Positions 7,130 through 14,243 of a stretch of DNA of 29,756 nt are shown in pieces. The first letter of the stretch is position 1, and each line of letters opens with the position of its first letter. The notes under the pieces were generated by a model. It made no database searches, was not told the DNA's origin, and worked only from the letters and a program-made list of their open reading frames with translations. Origin of the DNA: JBAUHN01 sp049680295 (GTDB lineage: Bacteria > Pseudomonadota > Alphaproteobacteria > Rhodobacterales > Rhodobacteraceae); the NCBI GenBank assembly GCA_049680295.1, contig JBAUHN010000009.1:1-29756 (forward strand), given 5' to 3'. Both the position numbers and the translations under genes were made by a program.

Positions 7130-7980
7130 CCGGGCAACATCCTGCATGCGGTAACCCACCAGTCTGGGTGATTTTCGGCGATGTCATTTGCTATCTTTTG
7201 GGCCTCTGCCGCAGTTGCGTAGATGCCAAAACAGGTGGCACCTGATCCTGACATCCGTGCCAAAAGTGCTGTGTCCAAGGCATGCAGAACAGTGCCAATA
7301 GCGGGCGCAATTTCTATGGCAGGCACTTGCAAATCATTCCGCTGATTGGCCAGCCATCCGGCGAAATCGCCGACGGTTGAAAACTCAGGTATCAATTCAG
7401 GCATCGGTAAATTTTCTTTTTTTCGCAAAGCCTTGAATACGGTTGGCGTCGTAATTTCCACACCCGGATTGACCAAGACCAACCACGTATCAGGCAAATG
7501 TTGCAGAAGCGCCAAATGATCGCCAACACCGCGCATGCGTTGGGGTACGGGGTTAATGCAGACCGGTACATCCGCCCCCAGCGGCGACACATCTTTGGGC
7601 AGATCAACGGACCAGAACGCCGATAGCGCCCTAAGCGTCGCCGCCGCATCAGATGACCCGCCACCAATGCCGGAAGCGGTCGGAAGGTTCTTGCGCAACC
7701 TGATGTGCGCGGTCTTTTCCGCGTCCAGAAAACGCGCGGCCTGTAGAACCAGATTGCTGTCATCTGTTGGCACGCCGGCAGCCATCGGGCCGTCTACTGA
7801 AAGCCGCAGCTTGTCCGATGCCGAAACGCCCACCCGGTCACCGACATCCGCAAAAACAACCAGACTGTCCAGCAAGTGATAGCCATCCTCCCGCCGCCCC
7901 GTGACATGAAGCGTCAGGTTAATTTTGGCAGGCGCCAGCATACCGTGACCTTGCGCAGGGCTCGGGGCATTCGCGCGCAT
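7126..7980 (-). CDS. ispE: 4-diphosphocytidyl-2-C-methyl-D-erythritol kinase
   Basis: A GHMP kinase that phosphorylates CDP-methylerythritol in the non-mevalonate (MEP) route to isoprenoids. Numbering from base 7980, PAKINLTLHVTG is at about 17-28 with the catalytic Lys19. The ATP loop PTASGIGGGSSDAAATL is at 100-116 and the catalytic Asp in GADVP is at 137. The start is uncertain. From 7980 the protein has 284 residues but a weak ribosome site; from the ATG at 7941 it has 271 residues, starts MLAPAKIN like most homologues, and has AAGG 7 bases upstream. I lean to 7941 but list the longer form. The TPR gene ends 8 bases upstream on the same strand. Convergent with ispB, sharing TTAA. Confidence 0.94.
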   Translation of the reverse strand: MRANAPSPAQGHGMLAPAKINLTLHVTGRREDGYHLLDSLVVFADVGDRVGVSASDKLRLSVDGPMAAGVPTDDSNLVLQAARFLDAEKTAHIRLRKNLPTASGIGGGSSDAAATLRALSAFWSVDLPKDVSPLGADVPVCINPVPQRMRGVGDHLALLQHLPDTWLVLVNPGVEITTPTVFKALRKKENLPMPELIPEFSTVGDFAGWLANQRNDLQVPAIEIAPAIGTVLHALDTALLARMSGSGATCFGIYATAAEAQKIANDIAENHPDWWVTACRMLPG

Positions 7981-7988
7981 ATGTCGTC

Positions 7989-9701
7989 TCAGTCCGTCGC
8001 AATCTTGAGCGGTGGCGCACCTTCTGCCTCAAGAACTTTGCTAAGCCCGACTTTCAGCTTTTGCCGAATTCGGTCTGGATCTGCTTCGCCGTCGACTTCG
8101 TCTTCATCGACAAAAGACAAGGCGCGGGCCCATTGGAATTCTGCCTCGCGCAGGCGGCCCACTGCATAGTAAACATCGCCCAAATGATCGTTCACAATCG
8201 GGTCTACGGCCATCAATTCAACCGCGCGTTCCATATGCGCCACCGCGTCCTGATAGCGGCCCAGTCTGAACAGAACCCAACCCAGACTGTCGATTATGTA
8301 GCCACTGTTCGGGCTGGCCGAGGCCGCACGTTCGATCATGCTAAGCGCTTCGTCCAATTTGACCTGCTGCTCAACCAGCGAATAGCCAAGGTAGTTCAGA
8401 ACTTGCGGCTGGTCGGGATTACGCTCAAGTGCTGCGCGAAAATCGGCTTCTGACTTGTCCCATTCGCCCAAACGGTCATGGGCGATGCCGCGCGCGTATA
8501 GCAAAAACCACTGCGATCTGGCCCCTTCATCGGTCAGCGACAGCGCGGTGTCATAGGCGACGACGGCCTCGTCAAACCTGTCTTCTTGCCGCAGCGCATC
8601 GCCCAATGACGAATGCACCACCGCCATTTGACCATGGCTTCGCGTCAATTGTTCAAGAACCTCGATTGCGGCGTCGGCACGATCGCTCCGGCGCAATGCC
8701 GCGGCCCGGCCAAGTTCGGCCACATGGTAGGCCACATCGGTTTGAGGCACCTTTTTATAAGCCGCAATTGCCAAATCGTACTGGCCAAGCGTTTCCAGCA
8801 ACTCAGCCCCCAATAGCAAGGCGTCGATGTGATCCGGGCGCAGATACCAGGCAACCTGTGCGTAAAGCAATGTATACTCAGGCCCGGCTTCGGTCTGCAA
8901 CGCAGCGGCTATTGAATAAAAGACTTCTGCCAGCCCTTCCTGGGCAGTGGTCACGTGACTAAAAGGCAGCTGTTCGCCAGTTTCAAGCGCCGCGACCAAC
9001 GCATCCAGTTCCGGATCGGTCGCCCCTGCAAAAGCATCGCTTAACATTTGCAACGCATCGTCGTTGCGATCCAGCTGAGACAGAATTTCCGCCCGCGCCA
9101 TCGCCCCTCGCCGGGTCATGACAAGACCCGTTTGCTCATCTTCAAACAGCGCTTCGGCGCCTTCAAAATCCCCGACCATGGCAAGTGCCAGAACCTTATG
9201 GAACATTGCAAAACTGCGCAGCCCCGGCTCGGACGACACGGTGTCGAATTTGGCCAAAGCATCGCTGGCTTTGCCGATCCCCATTTGGGCCCAAGCCTGA
9301 ATCAGCCCGTCAACCAGCGGTCCAATGCCTTTTTCAGCTGTCCGGGTCTCTAAGCCCAACAAGGCCTCATAATCTTCCCGCGCGACCATATCGGCGGTCA
9401 GAACCATCTGTGCGACCTGGCTTTTCTGGTCGGTGCTGGCCAACACTTTGGCAATCGGCAGGGCGCGGTCCACTTGTCCCAATGACAGATGCGCGACCAA
9501 TGCGCTTTCGATCAGGTCGACATTGGACGGGTCACGGGCCAAGGCGCGGGTATAATATTCGGACGCCTTTGAAAAATCGCTGAGCATCGCCGCCTGCCGC
9601 GCGGCCAGATAGGGACCGGCGATGGATTGCGCGGACAACGGTGCACATAGCACCAAAGTTACGGCCAGCGTGGCGCAGGAAGTCATCAAATATCGGGTCA
9701 C
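7989..9701 (-). CDS. Secreted tetratricopeptide-repeat protein
   Basis: A 570-residue protein with a signal peptide (about residues 1-24; hydrophobic core TLAVTLVLCAP, cleavage after PLSA) followed by TPR helices across nearly its whole length. Clear repeats include KASEYYTRALARDPSN, DEAVVAYDTALSL, SEADFRAALERNPDQ, DEALSMIERAASASPNSG and DAVAHMERAVELMAVDP. The residue before the leader Cys is Leu, so it is not a good lipobox. The start is GTG at 9701: it gives the leader its only positive charge, which the downstream ATG at 9686 would lose. TPR proteins of this kind act as periplasmic scaffolds; the partner is unknown. It stands between ETF-QO and ispE on the same strand. Confidence 0.9.
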   Translation of the reverse strand: MTRYLMTSCATLAVTLVLCAPLSAQSIAGPYLAARQAAMLSDFSKASEYYTRALARDPSNVDLIESALVAHLSLGQVDRALPIAKVLASTDQKSQVAQMVLTADMVAREDYEALLGLETRTAEKGIGPLVDGLIQAWAQMGIGKASDALAKFDTVSSEPGLRSFAMFHKVLALAMVGDFEGAEALFEDEQTGLVMTRRGAMARAEILSQLDRNDDALQMLSDAFAGATDPELDALVAALETGEQLPFSHVTTAQEGLAEVFYSIAAALQTEAGPEYTLLYAQVAWYLRPDHIDALLLGAELLETLGQYDLAIAAYKKVPQTDVAYHVAELGRAAALRRSDRADAAIEVLEQLTRSHGQMAVVHSSLGDALRQEDRFDEAVVAYDTALSLTDEGARSQWFLLYARGIAHDRLGEWDKSEADFRAALERNPDQPQVLNYLGYSLVEQQVKLDEALSMIERAASASPNSGYIIDSLGWVLFRLGRYQDAVAHMERAVELMAVDPIVNDHLGDVYYAVGRLREAEFQWARALSFVDEDEVDGEADPDRIRQKLKVGLSKVLEAEGAPPLKIATD

Positions 9702-9844
9702 GTTTTGGTCTGCCTCATTGTTTTGCTGCCTGAAAGCCGCGCGCGCAGGCTACCATTTTCAGGCACCTGCGCAATGGTCTGGCACAAAGCTGTGATCGCC
9801 AGGGCAAAAAATATGTCCCTGTGCGGCTGCGACGTACCGATACG

Positions 9845-11494
9845 TTACATATTGGGGTAGTTCGGCCCGTCGCCGCCCTGCGGCGTTGTCCAGACGATGT
9901 TTTGGCTGGGATCTTTGATATCGCAGGTTTTGCAATGCACACAGTTTTGGAAATTGATTACAAAGCGCGTGTCTTTGCCCTCTTCCTCGACAAATTCATA
10001 GACACCTGCCGGGCAATACCGCGCCGATGGGCCTGCGAATTTCGCCAAATTCACCCCAACGGGCACGGATGCGTCCCGAAGGGTCAGGTGCGCAGGTTGG
10101 CTTTCTTCGTGGTTGGTGAACGAAAATGACACGTTTGTCAGGCGATCAAAGGATAGTTTCCCATCCGGCTTCGGATAGTCCAGAACTTTGTGTTTGCTGG
10201 CTTCTTCGGTGCTTTCCGCGTCAGATTTTCCGTGTTTAAGCGTCCCCAACACCGAAAACCCAAGGGTGTTTGTCCACATGTCAAATCCGCCGACCACAAG
10301 CGAAGCCGCAAGACCGTACTTCGACCACAACGGTTTGACGTTGCGTACTTTTTTCAGGTCCTTGCCAATGCCGCCTTCGCGCACTTCGGTCTCGTAGTCA
10401 TTCAACTCGTCGCCGGATCTGTCGGCCTGCATGGCCTCTATGGCCGCCTCGGCTGCCGCTTTGCCCGATAGCATCGCATTGTGATTGCCTTTGATGCGCG
10501 GCACGTTGACCATGCCCACCGAACAGCCCAGCAGGGCAACACCCGGCGCCACCATTTTGGGCATCGACTGATAACCGCCTTCGCTGATCGCGCGCGCGCC
10601 ATATGCAACGCGCTTGCCACCCTCTAGCAGTTCCGCCACCATCGGGTGATGTTTGAACTGCTGGAACGACAGATAGGGGTTCACATGCGGGTTCTTATAG
10701 CCCAGATGCACCACGAAACCAACGTAAACCTGATTGTTATCAAGGTGATAGATGAATGATCCGCCGCCTGCGTTGCTGCCCAAAGGCCAGCCCATAGTAT
10801 GCGTCACACTCCCTTCGCGGTGCTTATCGGGGTCGATTTCCCAGATCTCTTTCATCCCGAGGCCGAATTTCTGCGGCTCATAGCCGTCAGCCAGATTGTA
10901 TTTCGCCATCACCTTTTTGGCCAGCGATCCGCGCACGCCTTCGGATAGGAACACGTATTTGCCGTGCAATTCCATGCCCGGCTCATAGCTGTCAGATTGG
11001 CTGCCATCTGCATTTTTGCCGAATTCGCCGGCAACGACGCCCTTCACTTCGCCCTTGTCACCGTAAACCAGCTCTGAACAGGCCATTCCGGGGAAAATTT
11101 CAACGCCCATGGCTTCGGCTTGTTCGGCCATCCAGCGGCAGACATTGCCCATCGAGACGATGTAATTGCCGTGGTTGTTCATCAAGGGGGGCATCGGGAA
11201 ATTCGGCACCCGGATTTTTCCGGCCTCGCCCAGCATATAGAAATTGTCGTCTTTGACCGGCACGTTCAAAGGCGCGCCTTTTTCTTTCCAATCCGGGATC
11301 AACGCATTCAAACCAACCGGGTCCAGCACCGCCCCCGACAAGATATGCGCACCCACTTCCGAGCCTTTTTCGAGCACTACGACATTGCAATCAGCATCCA
11401 ACTGCTTCAACCGGATGGCGGCCGACAGTCCAGCAGGGCCTGCGCCGACGATCACAACATCATAATCCATCGCTTCGCGTTCAATATCAGCCAT
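9845..11494 (-). CDS. Electron transfer flavoprotein-ubiquinone oxidoreductase
   Basis: A 549-residue membrane-associated FAD and [4Fe-4S] enzyme. It takes electrons from electron transfer flavoprotein (fed by acyl-CoA and other dehydrogenases) and reduces ubiquinone. The FAD-binding GAGPAGLSAA is at about residues 17-26. The cluster ligands are Cys494 (CPAGVYE) and Cys518, Cys521 and Cys524 (NCVHCKTC), all present. The start at 11494 (MADIEREAMDYD) has GGAG upstream and gives the usual family length; the frame runs 15 codons further to 11539, but that part is not family-like. The gene fits with the acyl-CoA dehydrogenase at 21791-23509, whose electrons would pass through ETF to this protein. 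The ETF subunits are not in the window. Confidence 0.96.
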   Translation of the reverse strand: MADIEREAMDYDVVIVGAGPAGLSAAIRLKQLDADCNVVVLEKGSEVGAHILSGAVLDPVGLNALIPDWKEKGAPLNVPVKDDNFYMLGEAGKIRVPNFPMPPLMNNHGNYIVSMGNVCRWMAEQAEAMGVEIFPGMACSELVYGDKGEVKGVVAGEFGKNADGSQSDSYEPGMELHGKYVFLSEGVRGSLAKKVMAKYNLADGYEPQKFGLGMKEIWEIDPDKHREGSVTHTMGWPLGSNAGGGSFIYHLDNNQVYVGFVVHLGYKNPHVNPYLSFQQFKHHPMVAELLEGGKRVAYGARAISEGGYQSMPKMVAPGVALLGCSVGMVNVPRIKGNHNAMLSGKAAAEAAIEAMQADRSGDELNDYETEVREGGIGKDLKKVRNVKPLWSKYGLAASLVVGGFDMWTNTLGFSVLGTLKHGKSDAESTEEASKHKVLDYPKPDGKLSFDRLTNVSFSFTNHEESQPAHLTLRDASVPVGVNLAKFAGPSARYCPAGVYEFVEEEGKDTRFVINFQNCVHCKTCDIKDPSQNIVWTTPQGGDGPNYPNM

Positions 11495-11660
11495 CTTTTT
11501 GGCGCTCCCTTTGCAATTGTACGGGCACAGGGTGCCCAAACGACATATTGTTTCGCGAAGGGCTAAACCACTGTCGCTGTCAATGCAATCCGGTGCGGCA
11601 GTAATAACCCCACGTTACAGGTCATTTTCCGCAGCCCGACAGCCCGTTTCGAACTTTGCC

Positions 11661-12113
11661 CTATTTGGGCTTGTCACCCATAAGATAACGCGGTCCCGGT
11701 CCTTTTTTTCCAGCCTGATCCTGCGGATTATACAGGGCGCATTTGGGCAAGCTCAGGCATCCGCAACCGATACAGCCATCCAGATTGTTGCGCAGCCGGA
11801 TTAATGTCTCAATCCGGGCGTCCAAAGCGGCACGGAATCCGGCGCTGATTTTTGCCCAATCCGCTTTGGTCGGGGTGCGCGCACCGGGCAAAAGATCAAG
11901 CTCGGCTTTGATTTGCGGCAGTGTAAAGCCAAATTGCTGTGCGATCATCACAAAGCTGAGCCTGCGGATATCGGCGCGCTGGAACCGGCGTTGCCCGCCC
12001 GCATTGCGCCAGGGCTGAATCAGGCCTTGCGCCTCGTAATAACGGATCGCCGAGACGGCCAACCCGGTACGCGTCGCCAATGCGCCTATCGACAGACCTT
12101 CGTTTAGTGCCAT
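11661..12113 (-). CDS. soxR: Redox-sensing MerR-family activator SoxR
   Basis: A 150-residue MerR-type regulator. Residues about 6-75 are the winged helix DNA-binding part (SIGALATRTGLAVSAIRYYE), then a dimerising helix. The [2Fe-2S] site is the canonical C-I-G-C-G-C-L-S-x-x-x-C, four cysteines complete. In the family the oxidised cluster untwists an overlong promoter spacer in response to redox-cycling compounds or superoxide. AAGGAG precedes the ATG. Non-enteric bacteria lack SoxS, and SoxR controls its target genes directly; the divergent VOC gene at 12193 is the obvious target, with a SoxR-type box between the two. Confidence 0.95.
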   Translation of the reverse strand: MALNEGLSIGALATRTGLAVSAIRYYEAQGLIQPWRNAGGQRRFQRADIRRLSFVMIAQQFGFTLPQIKAELDLLPGARTPTKADWAKISAGFRAALDARIETLIRLRNNLDGCIGCGCLSLPKCALYNPQDQAGKKGPGPRYLMGDKPK

Positions 12114-12126
12114 TAAAAAAAACTCC

Positions 12127-12157
12127 TTGACCTAAAGTTAGGTTTAGAAATTAAGCT
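12127..12157 (+). promoter_or_regulatory. SoxR-type promoter with operator dyad
   Basis: A -35 element TTGACC (12127-12132) and a -10-like TAAGCT (12152-12157) are separated by 19 bases, the overlong spacer typical of MerR-family promoters. The operator is CTAAA-GTTAGG-TTTAG (12132-12147), beginning at the last base of the -35. Its centre sits about 7 bases into the spacer, as in the enteric soxS promoter, and the core ACCTxAAGTTA is shared with that site. Transcription would start near 12164, leaving room for AAGGAAA and the ATG at 12193. The same dyad lies upstream of soxR on minus, so autoregulation is likely. Confidence 0.75.
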
Positions 12158-12192
12158 GGATGTCATCAAGCAAATATTGAAAGGAAAATCTG

Positions 12193-12573
12193 ATGACTGC
12201 TATGCTGGAGCATACCAACCTGACAGTTTCAAACCCGGACGCCACGGCCAAGTGGATGTGTGACCTATTCGGCTGGCATATCCGCTGGCAGGGCGCCGCG
12301 ATGCAGTCCGGCAAGACGATCCACGTCGGCACGGACACACAATATCTGGCGCTCTATACGCCCGGCGCCCCCGCGCAGCCGAAAGATGACAACTATGAAA
12401 CGATTGGCGGATTGAACCATATTGCTGTCGTCGTTGATGACATAAATGCAATGGAAAAATCCGTGACAGGTGCCGGGTTTATCGCAAAAAATCACGGCGA
12501 TTATGAACCGGGTCGGCGGTTTTATTTTCACGACCACGACAACATCGAATTTGAGGTTGTGCAATACGATTAA
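12193..12573 (+). CDS. VOC-superfamily (glyoxalase/bleomycin-resistance fold) protein, likely SoxR target
   Basis: A 126-residue protein with two beta-alpha-beta-beta-beta modules. Candidate metal ligands are His7 (LEHTNLTV), His76 (LNHIAVVV) and Glu121 (IEFEVV). Members include glyoxalase I, fosfomycin or bleomycin resistance proteins and ring-cleaving dioxygenases; the exact reaction is not readable. AAGGAAA upstream fixes the start. The gene is divergent from soxR with a SoxR-type promoter, so it is probably induced by redox-active compounds. A role in detoxifying or binding such a compound, or a reactive aldehyde, is an inference from that context. Confidence 0.9.
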   Translation: MTAMLEHTNLTVSNPDATAKWMCDLFGWHIRWQGAAMQSGKTIHVGTDTQYLALYTPGAPAQPKDDNYETIGGLNHIAVVVDDINAMEKSVTGAGFIAKNHGDYEPGRRFYFHDHDNIEFEVVQYD

Positions 12574-12652
12574 GCGCCGATCAGGTGCGGAATACACAAA
12601 GCACTCTTGCATTTTCTTCTACCATTGGTTCAGGTAAAGGTTGAACACATCG

Positions 12653-12681
12653 GCGGCCCCCGGCATCATCCGGCGGGCCGC
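12653..12681 (+). promoter_or_regulatory. GC-rich leader hairpin before greA
   Basis: GCGGCCC-CCGG pairs with CCGG-c-GGGCCGC around a CATCAT loop (one bulged C). It ends 21 bases before the greA start and lacks a T-run, so it is not a normal terminator. It may be an mRNA leader structure; in E. coli greA also has a structured leader that yields a short RNA, but similarity is only in position. Confidence 0.4.
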
Positions 12682-12702
12682 ACTATTTCATGGACGCCCG
12701 AT

Positions 12703-13173
12703 ATGGAAAAGATCCCAATGACCCGCAAAGGTCACACCAATCTGGAAACAGAGCTGAAGCAGTTAAAATCTGTTGAACGCCCTGCGATCATTCAGGCGAT
12801 CGCGGAAGCGCGTGAACATGGCGATCTGTCCGAGAACGCTGAATACCACTCGGCCCGCGAAAAGCATTCGTTCATCGAGGGGCGGATCAAAGAGCTGGAG
12901 GGCGTGTTGGGGCTGGCCGAAGTGATTGACCCGTCGAAATTGTCGGGTACGATTAAATTCGGGGCGTCTGTGACATTGGTAGACGAAGACACGGACGCCG
13001 AAAAAACCTGGCAAATCGTTGGCGAGCACGAAGCAAATGTCGAGGCGGGGCTGCTGAATATCAAATCGCCTATTGCCCGCGCGCTGATCGGCAAAGATGA
13101 AGGCGACAGTGTCGAAGTGCGCACGCCGGGGGGTGACAAGTCCTATGAGGTTCTTAAAATCGTCTATGCATGA
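12703..13173 (+). CDS. greA: Transcription elongation factor GreA
   Basis: A 156-residue factor that enters the RNA polymerase secondary channel and stimulates cleavage of backtracked RNA. The N-terminal coiled coil (about residues 8-75) carries the acidic tip Asp41 and Glu44 in EHGDLSENAEYH, at the same positions as in E. coli. The C-terminal FKBP-like domain follows (about 80-156, with NIKSPIARALIGKDEGD). The start at 12703 gives MEKIPMTRKG, matching the family opening x-x-IPMT; the longer frame from 12607 has no family match. The next gene starts at an ATGA overlap with the greA stop. Confidence 0.97.
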   Translation: MEKIPMTRKGHTNLETELKQLKSVERPAIIQAIAEAREHGDLSENAEYHSAREKHSFIEGRIKELEGVLGLAEVIDPSKLSGTIKFGASVTLVDEDTDAEKTWQIVGEHEANVEAGLLNIKSPIARALIGKDEGDSVEVRTPGGDKSYEVLKIVYA

Positions 13174-14240
13174 CGGGATCCGCTGAAATGACCGACATTA
13201 CAAATACAGATGCGTCTGATGGCGACGTCGAAATAGAAACACCAAGGGTGCGCCCGACCCCTTTGGGCATCTATGATCGTCCGCGTTCAGAGCTGATAAC
13301 CGGCATCGAAGTTGTCGCTTTGGGCCTCAGCATTGTCTGGCTTATCGGTGCTGTGCTCTTCACGATTTTCACGCCCCCCGGCACAGTGGATGGACCAAAC
13401 AGCGGTGGATTGCGGTTTTTGATCACCATGCTGGCAATCTTCATGCCGGTCGCAATGATATGGGTTGCGGCCACGGCCGCGCGGTCTAGTCGCGTCATGC
13501 GCGAGGAAAGCCAACGCTTGCAATCGGCCATCGACGCGATCCGGCAGGCCTATATCGCCCAGCAACAAGGCCGTAACATCTCGAATGAGCCGTCGGTGTC
13601 GCGCAAATTGGACGAAATTGCAGACGCGGCGCGCAAGACCGAAAGCGCGCTGGCGACATTTTCGACCCGTCGCGAAGTTGACGCGGTGCGCAAAGCACCG
13701 CCGCAAATCACGAGCGACTTGGATCAACCCGCGCTGGCACTTGGCACGCAGGTCGAAGATCACACGCCGCCGCTGGAATCAGATGATTTTATCCGGGCAT
13801 TGAATTTCCCCGAAACCGCCGAAGACGAAGAAGGGTTTGCAGCGCTGCGCCGTGCTTTGCGTGACCGCCCTTCGTCGCAGCTTATTCAGGCGGCACAGGA
13901 CATTTTGACGCTTTTGTCGCAAGACGGTATTTATATGGATGATCTGCGTCCCGATCGCGCACGGCCCGAAATTTGGCGCCAGTTTGGTCAGGGCGCGCGC
14001 GGCCGCGCGATTGCACCACTTGGTGGCATTCGGGATCGGTCTTCGCTGGCACTAACCGCAGGTCGGATGAAGCAAGACCCGATTTTCCGCGATGCCGCAC
14101 ATCATTTTTTGCGTCTGTTTGACAAAATGTTCGCAAAGTTTGAACAAGTCGCATCAGATGGTGAAATATCAGCGCTGGCTGATACCCGTACGGCACGGGC
14201 GTTTATGTTATTGGGTCGCGTGGCAGGTACTTTTGACTAA
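13170..14240 (+). CDS. Unrecognised two-TM membrane protein coupled to greA
   Basis: A 356-residue protein I do not recognise. After a polar N-terminus (about 1-40) come two membrane segments (about 43-68, GIEVVALGLSIVWLIGAVLF; and 81-105, LRFLITMLAIFMPVAMIWVA). A basic helical, coiled-coil-prone region follows (about 106-170). The C-terminal part (about 210-356) is soluble and helical with conserved-looking stretches such as DILTLLSQDGIYMDDLRPD and HHFLRLFDKMFAKFE. It starts on the greA stop (ATGA); an ATG at 13188 has a better ribosome site (GGGA 9 bases before) and could be the true start. It ends 3 bases before the convergent moeA fusion. No function is proposed. Confidence 0.8.
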   Translation: MTGSAEMTDITNTDASDGDVEIETPRVRPTPLGIYDRPRSELITGIEVVALGLSIVWLIGAVLFTIFTPPGTVDGPNSGGLRFLITMLAIFMPVAMIWVAATAARSSRVMREESQRLQSAIDAIRQAYIAQQQGRNISNEPSVSRKLDEIADAARKTESALATFSTRREVDAVRKAPPQITSDLDQPALALGTQVEDHTPPLESDDFIRALNFPETAEDEEGFAALRRALRDRPSSQLIQAAQDILTLLSQDGIYMDDLRPDRARPEIWRQFGQGARGRAIAPLGGIRDRSSLALTAGRMKQDPIFRDAAHHFLRLFDKMFAKFEQVASDGEISALADTRTARAFMLLGRVAGTFD

Positions 14241-14243
14241 GCG

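Noticed and set aside
8429..8962. 177-residue plus-strand ORF opposite the TPR gene
   Set aside because: Pro/Arg-rich shadow with no domain or ribosome site; the minus strand encodes clear TPR repeats.
9686..9701. ATG at 9686 as start of the TPR protein
   Set aside because: It would remove the only Arg in front of the hydrophobic leader and has no ribosome site.
9702..9844. Hairpins between ETF-QO and the TPR gene as a terminator
   Set aside because: Stems of 7-8 bp exist (for example GCCTGAAA/TTTCAGGC), but loops are long and there is no T-run; the genes may be cotranscribed.
11578..11583. Perfect TTGACA (minus strand) upstream of ETF-QO as a -35
   Set aside because: No acceptable -10 at 16-18 bases, so I cannot support a promoter call.
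12607..12702. N-terminal extension of greA
   Set aside because: GreA begins M-x-x-IPMT at 12703; the 32 extra codons cover the leader hairpin and match nothing.
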